This document shows positions 8,183 through 11,572 of a stretch of DNA of 11,572 nt, one piece after another. The stretch comes from JBGTGG01 sp041746855 (GTDB lineage: Bacteria; Bacteroidota; Bacteroidia; Cytophagales; Cyclobacteriaceae), in contig JBGTGG010000275.1 of the NCBI GenBank assembly GCA_041746855.1, positions 1-11,572 of the forward strand. Direction: 5' to 3'. A program made the position numbers and the translations under genes. Position 1 is the stretch's first letter, and each line of letters starts with the position of its first letter. The notes below the pieces were generated by a model, which worked only from the letters and a program-made list of their open reading frames with translations, made no database searches and had not been told where the DNA came from.

Positions 8183-8222
8183 GCGCCTGGTAATCCTTCA
8201 ATAATGATTTCCCATTCCGTCC
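8172..8222 (+). promoter_or_regulatory. Second copy of the stop-codon stem-loop
   Basis: GGACGGAAT (8172-8180) pairs perfectly with ATTCCGTCC (8214-8222). The two positions that are U-G wobbles in copy 1 are C-G (8175 with 8219) and U-A (8180 with 8214) here, so pairing is preserved by different bases. The inner stem AATC/GATT is extended by GG/CC (8189-8195 with 8206-8212, one mismatch). Confidence 0.4.
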
Positions 8223-8313
8223 CTACAGGACCGTGTTGATATCGTGTTGATCTTTTTACAAACGCTCCGTACCAATGGGGTGGGGATTCGAATTTCAAAT
8301 TAGGACCAAGCCC

Positions 8314-8366
8314 AAGCTCCGGAGGAGCTATATCTTTGTAGCCGTGGGTGCAACCCACAGCTACAA
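8314..8366 (+). repeat. Inner bipartite hairpin repeat B (right)
   Basis: AGCTCC/GGAGCT around GGA (8315-8329) is followed by a long stem at 8337-8365: TGTAGC, one C-A mismatch, GTGGGT, loop GCA, ACCCAC, GCTACA, giving 12 pairs out of 13. It is the inverted partner of 8016-8063. The strong hairpin lies between convergent genes and could also block transcription in both directions, although no U-rich run follows it. Confidence 0.7.
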
Positions 8367-8376
8367 TTTAGTATTA

Positions 8377-8437
8377 GTTAGTGTCGCCTGCGCTCGTTCG
8401 ATAAAATACGCTCATTCTTTCGACACGATAGCACGAA
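8377..8437 (-). repeat. Outer inverted-repeat arm A' (right)
   Basis: Read on the minus strand this begins TTCGTGCTATCGTGTCGAA and ends GGCGACACTAAC, matching the left arm at 7941-8004 with the same outer boundary. GTGTCG (8381-8386) and CGACAC (8421-8426) bracket its middle part. Confidence 0.65.
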
Positions 8438-8459
8438 CGTTCTGTTCAAAGTTTTGTGA

Positions 8460-8480
8460 ACTGATTCAACTGTTATCAGT
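8460..8480 (-). terminator. Possible weak terminator of the ABC exporter gene
   Basis: ACTGAT (8460-8465) and ATCAGT (8475-8480) form a perfect 6-bp stem with a 9-nt loop, beginning 6 bp past the TAA stop of the minus-strand exporter gene. There is no U-run on the distal side, so intrinsic termination is doubtful. Confidence 0.25.
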
Positions 8481-8485
8481 ATTAC

Positions 8486-10222
8486 TTAGATCCGTGCCTG
8501 ATACGTATACAAATCAAAATAGCGTCCTTTCTTTTCTATTAATTCTTCATGACGGCCACGCTCTACAATTTCCCCGTCTTCCACCACCAAAATCTGTGTG
8601 GCCTGACGAATGGTGCTGAGCCTGTGGGCAATTACAAAAGTAGTCCTGCCTTTCATCAGTTGGGCTAAACTTTCCTGAATGTAGCTCTCACTTTCTGTAT
8701 CTAGGTTCGAAGTGGCTTCATCCAGAATCAATATCCGTGGGTTTGCCAGAATCGCCCGGGCGATGGCGATGCGTTGTCGTTGGCCACCGGATAGTTTAAC
8801 ACCGCGTTCTCCAATCAACGTATTGAGTCCATCTTCAAACCGGTCTGTGAACTGGTCCACGTGTGCGGCTTTCACCGCGTTGATCAAATCTTCTTCAGAA
8901 GCATTGGGGCGTGGGAATAAAATGTTCTCCCGGATCGTGCCTTCAAACAAAAAGTCATCTTGCAACACCACACCCAACTGACTGCGAAAACTACTCAAGG
9001 TAACTTCCGAAAGATCTTGTCCATCGACTGTAATAATTCCTTTATCCGGGTTCAGAAATGCTGCTGCAAGCCCAGCTATTGTAGTCTTACCAGAACCCGA
9101 TGTTCCGACCAACGCAGTCACAGTTCCGCGCGCAGCAACGAAATTGATGTTCTTCAATACATCTTTTCCTTCTTCGTAAGCAAAAGAAACGTCCTTAAAA
9201 ACAATGTCGCCCTGAATTTCAGGAATTGTAATTTTTCGTTTTGTCCCGTCATCTTCCAACTCCATGTTCATCAATTCTTCGGTACGGTCCAATCCCGCAA
9301 AGGCTTCTGTCAGTTGGCTCCCGATGTTGCTCATTTGAATAATCGGAGCGATCAAGAACCCAAGGAACAAGGTGAATGAAAGAAAATCACCGGTAGACAT
9401 TTCATTGTTGATAATCGAGTATGCACTGTATCCCATTATCCCTGCGCTTGCCAACCCTAAGAGAAAGGTAGCTGAGCTGGTCACGAAACTGGTGGCGGTT
9501 AAGCTCTTCTTTACGTTGAGGAACAATCTCTCAACACCCGCTTCAAACGTTTTGATTTCCTGGTCTTCTGCATTAAAGCCTTTGATCACCCGTACGCCAT
9601 TCAATGTTTCGGTTAGCCTTCCGGTAACATCTGCATTTAATTGTCCGCGCTCCCGAAACACCGGGCGGATGTAGCTGAAAGCTTTTAACGAGATCAATCC
9701 AAAAATGAGAACCGGGGCCAATACATAAAGCGTTAAGATCGGACTGATGTTGATCAGAAATCCCAAACAAATGATGGCACTCAACGACCCACCGATCAAT
9801 TGCACCAATCCCGTTCCTACAAGATTACGAACACCTTCCACATCGCTCATGATGCGGGAAACCAATGCGCCCGACTTATTATTATCGAAGAAGCGGACCG
9901 GCAATTTTAAAATCTGCCTTTGAACTTTGGCCCGTAATACGGAAATAAGATGCTGTGCTTCAACACTCAATAGTTGCGTTAAAACATAAGATGTAACGGC
10001 CTGAATCAGAATCGCTCCCGCCACAATGATCAAGAAAGTTTGCAACATGTCAATCTGCTTTTTAGCGATAATCTCATCCATCAGGTATTTACTGGCATAG
10101 GGGAGTACCAAACCGGATAAGCGACTGATAATGATAAGGATAAGACCGATTGCTAATTTATTTTTTCGGGGCCAGATGATGGTTTTAAAAACCTGGCCAA
10201 TGGTGACTTTCGATTTGCTCAT
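8486..10222 (-). CDS. ABC exporter half-transporter, MsbA-like (fused membrane and ATPase domains)
   Basis: A 578-residue type IV ABC exporter half-unit that should act as a dimer in the inner membrane, using ATP to export or flip a lipid, drug or peptide. The membrane domain with six helices covers about 20-310 and includes coupling segments such as FFDNNKSGALVSRIMSDVEGVRNL (split across residues 111-134) and GRLTETLNGVRVIKGF (201-216). The ATPase domain has Walker A GTSGSGKT (373-380), Q-loop Q421, signature LSGGQ (477-481), Walker B ILILDEATSNLD (497-508) with catalytic E502, D-loop and H-loop H533. All motifs are canonical, so both sites of a homodimer could hydrolyse ATP. The length is normal for MsbA-like proteins. 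The MSKSKVTIGQVFK start is natural. The substrate cannot be told from sequence, and equating it with lipid A flippase MsbA would be over-reading. It lies 156 bp downstream of the thiolase gene on the same strand. Confidence 0.93.
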   Translation of the reverse strand: MSKSKVTIGQVFKTIIWPRKNKLAIGLILIIISRLSGLVLPYASKYLMDEIIAKKQIDMLQTFLIIVAGAILIQAVTSYVLTQLLSVEAQHLISVLRAKVQRQILKLPVRFFDNNKSGALVSRIMSDVEGVRNLVGTGLVQLIGGSLSAIICLGFLINISPILTLYVLAPVLIFGLISLKAFSYIRPVFRERGQLNADVTGRLTETLNGVRVIKGFNAEDQEIKTFEAGVERLFLNVKKSLTATSFVTSSATFLLGLASAGIMGYSAYSIINNEMSTGDFLSFTLFLGFLIAPIIQMSNIGSQLTEAFAGLDRTEELMNMELEDDGTKRKITIPEIQGDIVFKDVSFAYEEGKDVLKNINFVAARGTVTALVGTSGSGKTTIAGLAAAFLNPDKGIITVDGQDLSEVTLSSFRSQLGVVLQDDFLFEGTIRENILFPRPNASEEDLINAVKAAHVDQFTDRFEDGLNTLIGERGVKLSGGQRQRIAIARAILANPRILILDEATSNLDTESESYIQESLAQLMKGRTTFVIAHRLSTIRQATQILVVEDGEIVERGRHEELIEKKGRYFDLYTYQARI

Positions 10223-10326
10223 GAAGTAGTAAAAATGTTGCGCAAGTTAGGATGATTAGCATGAATGGGAAGTGAACCCCGGAATAGGGACGGCTTACCT
10301 CCAATTATATTGTAAATAATTTGTTT

Positions 10327-10334
10327 CAAATTTA
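10327..10334 (-). promoter_or_regulatory. Candidate Bacteroidota -7 box for the ABC exporter gene
   Basis: Read on the minus strand, this is TAAATTTG, an exact TAnnTTTG match in the 156-bp gap between the thiolase stop and the exporter start. It would give a leader of about 95-100 nt and suggests the exporter has its own promoter. No clear -33 TTG box was seen at the usual distance. Confidence 0.4.
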
Positions 10335-10347
10335 CTGTTACAAGTTT

Positions 10348-10377
10348 CAGGTTGCTGCGGACTTTGAACCTGCAACC
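10348..10377 (-). terminator. Competing hairpins after the thiolase stop
   Basis: Directly downstream of the thiolase stop two overlapping 6-bp stems are possible: GGTTGC/GCAACC (10350-10355 with 10372-10377) and CAGGTT/AACCTG (10348-10353 with 10367-10372). They share bases and exclude each other. No U-tract follows, so function as a terminator is only a guess. Confidence 0.25.
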
Positions 10378-10378
10378 A

Positions 10379-11572
10379 TCATACTCTTTCCAACACCACC
10401 GCATAGCCTTGTCCTAAACCAACACACATGGAGGCCAACGCATAGCGTTTGTTTTGTTTTTTTAATTCAAGTGCAGCCGAGTAGGTTATACGGGTTCCGG
10501 ATGCACCCAGTGGGTGGCCGATGGCAATGGCGCCACCATTCGGATTGATGCGCTGATCATCATCGTTTAATCCCAATTCCCGGATAACGGCAAGGCTTTG
10601 TGACGCAAAGGCCTCATTCAATTCAATCACATCAATATCGTTTAATGCGAGTCCTGCTTTTTGCAATGCTTTCTGGGATGCCGATACAGGCCCGATTCCC
10701 ATGATGCGCGGTTCTACTCCTGTAACAGCAGATGAAACAATACGCGCCAAAGGGGAGAGGTTATATTTTTTTACTGCATTCTCAGATGCGATCAAGGTTG
10801 CTGCCGATCCGTCATTTAAACCGGAGGCATTTCCTGCCGTAACCGTTCCATCTTTCTTAAATGCCGGACGGAGTTTGTTCAAGATTTCCAGCGTGGTATT
10901 CGCTTTGATGAATTCATCGTGTTTGAATACTATCGGATCTCCTTTTCGTTGTGGAATTTCAACGGCAACAATCTCTTCAGCAAGGCGACCAGAAGCTGTT
11001 GCTTTTGCGGCTTTCATCTGGGATTTATAGGCAAACGTATCCTGATCATCGCGGGAAATCGAATACTTATCCACCAGGTTTTCAGCGGTTTGACCCATGC
11101 TATCTACACCATACATTTGCTCCATCTTCGGATTGATAAACCGCCAGCCGAAACTGCTGTCGTGCATTTCCACATCGCGCCCAAACGGAGTGGACGCTTT
11201 CGACATTACCCATGGACCCCGCGTCATGTTCTCTACACCACCTGCAATAAACAAATCCCCATCGCCTGCTTTGATTGCCCGACTGGCCTGAATAATGGCC
11301 GACATCCCGGAAGAACATAATCGATTCACAGTTTCACCAGGAACAGACCAGGGCAGGCCTGCCAACAGCAACGCCATGCGGGCAACATTCCGGTTGTCTT
11401 CACCTGCCTGATTGGCGCAGCCAAGAATCACATCATCGATGGCTTCTTTCGGTATAGCCGGGTTTCGCTCCATCAGGGCGTTGATCACCAGCGCTGCTAA
11501 ATCATCGGTGCGGATGGTTGCCAATGATCCACCAAAATTCCCGAAAGGGGTACGAATGCCGTCAATGATATA
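10379..11572 (-). CDS. Thiolase, 3-oxoadipyl-CoA / acetyl-CoA acyltransferase type, first codons missing
   Basis: 398 codons are visible, and the reading frame is open to the right edge. The visible start YIIDGIRTPFGNFGGSL is the canonical thiolase N-terminus, so only about three or four residues (typically M-x-x-A) lie outside. Catalytic residues are all present: nucleophile Cys86 in NRLCSSG, NEAFA (319-323), His353 in GGAIAIGHPLGASG, and Cys383 in CVGLGQG. The enzyme splits a 3-oxoacyl-CoA with CoA to give acetyl-CoA and a shortened acyl-CoA, in the cytoplasm. GCANQAGEDNRNVARMALLLAGLP and the GWRFINP..YGVDSMGQTAEN stretch closely resemble PcaF/PaaJ 3-oxoadipyl-CoA thiolases, but Bacteroidota use such enzymes in beta-oxidation too. 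No pathway neighbours are in view, so substrate is left open. Confidence 0.92.
   Translation of the reverse strand, partial: YIIDGIRTPFGNFGGSLATIRTDDLAALVINALMERNPAIPKEAIDDVILGCANQAGEDNRNVARMALLLAGLPWSVPGETVNRLCSSGMSAIIQASRAIKAGDGDLFIAGGVENMTRGPWVMSKASTPFGRDVEMHDSSFGWRFINPKMEQMYGVDSMGQTAENLVDKYSISRDDQDTFAYKSQMKAAKATASGRLAEEIVAVEIPQRKGDPIVFKHDEFIKANTTLEILNKLRPAFKKDGTVTAGNASGLNDGSAATLIASENAVKKYNLSPLARIVSSAVTGVEPRIMGIGPVSASQKALQKAGLALNDIDVIELNEAFASQSLAVIRELGLNDDDQRINPNGGAIAIGHPLGASGTRITYSAALELKKQNKRYALASMCVGLGQGYAVVLERV

Larger units (their letters stand above)
8092..8304 (+). repeat. Direct repeat copy 2: decayed permease 3' end plus flank
   Basis: This is the second copy of the module at 7690-7900, shifted by about 404 bp at the stop codon. 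It runs from a GGTGGGTAGG-like stretch through the tail-coding remnant, stop and 3' flank to TTCAAATT. It fills the core of the nested inverted-repeat element. On the minus strand it contains GTCC..GGAC with a short loop (8219-8231 region), a palindrome style frequent in Bacteroidota repeats. Confidence 0.75.
7941..8437. mobile_element. Nested inverted-repeat element of about 500 bp, possibly MITE- or REP-derived
   Basis: Two arms, each with an outer block A and an inner block B, face each other: A 7941-8004, B 8016-8063, a core of about 240 bp, B' 8314-8366, A' 8377-8437. The order and spacing are the same on both sides (7 to 12 bp between A and B). Arm homology ends sharply at the outer word TTCGTGCTA, with unrelated sequence beyond it. 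No transposase is encoded, and the core holds the decayed second permease tail. It may be a non-autonomous element mobilised in trans, or an inverted pair of dispersed palindromic repeats that landed in a convergent intergenic region. No clear target-site duplication was found by eye. Confidence 0.5.

Noticed and set aside
8065..8358. Open frame of 97 codons on the minus strand in the repeat region
   Set aside because: It lies wholly within the inverted-repeat element, and its sequence is the antisense of the permease-tail remnant and a hairpin repeat. Such frames are typical spurious ORFs of dispersed repeats.
7690..8437. Possible CRISPR array
   Set aside because: Repeats are few, long, degenerate and mostly inverted, without uniform repeat-spacer spacing and without cas genes.
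8275..8619. Open frame of 114 codons on the plus strand
   Set aside because: It runs through the hairpin repeats and then antisense into the ABC exporter gene. No independent coding signal.
11522..11524. TTG as start codon of the thiolase
   Set aside because: The reading frame continues upstream with YIIDGIRTPFGNFGGSL, the canonical thiolase N-terminus, so this TTG encodes an internal Leu.

Overview
The window looks like chromosomal DNA from a member of the Bacteroidota, probably near the Cytophagales. The evidence is the protein families present: a FtsX-like permease of about 810 residues beginning MFSNFIKIALRNI, a 7TMR-DISM histidine kinase, and a conserved HEAT-like protein of this phylum. 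Shine-Dalgarno sequences are also lacking, and two TAnnTTTG boxes lie upstream of genes. It is mostly ordinary genome. No phage, CRISPR array, transposase gene or RNA gene was seen.

Layout, left to right: (1) a HEAT-like alpha-helical protein on the minus strand, cut by the left edge; (2) a 279-bp divergent intergenic region with three helically phased GTACTTT words; (3) an Uup-type ABC-F ATPase on the plus strand; (4) a convergent orphan 7TMR-DISM sensor histidine kinase on the minus strand; (5) a divergent small membrane protein of unknown function, followed after 65 bp by an orphan FtsX/MacB-type permease, both plus; (6) a 707-bp non-coding region between convergent genes, packed with repeats; (7) an MsbA-like ABC exporter half-transporter on the minus strand; (8) a thiolase of the 3-oxoadipyl-CoA/acetyl-CoA acyltransferase type on the minus strand, cut by the right edge.

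The genes do not form one pathway. They are mostly single-gene units: a ribosome-associated ATPase, a sensor, membrane transport proteins and a fatty- or aromatic-acid degradation enzyme.

The part worth a second look is 7690-8440. The last ~85 bases of the permease gene plus ~125 bases of its 3' flank recur about 404 bp downstream as a decayed copy. That copy still spells a FtsX-type C-terminus (VNPVESIRTE, then stop) that looks more canonical than the tail of the intact gene. It sits inside a nested, imperfect inverted-repeat structure of about 500 bp, with arm order A-B-core-B'-A'. The B arms are bipartite hairpins resembling dispersed palindromic repeats of Bacteroidota genomes. A stem-loop enclosing the permease stop codon is kept in both copies through G-U/Watson-Crick exchanges, which suggests a structured 3' RNA element.
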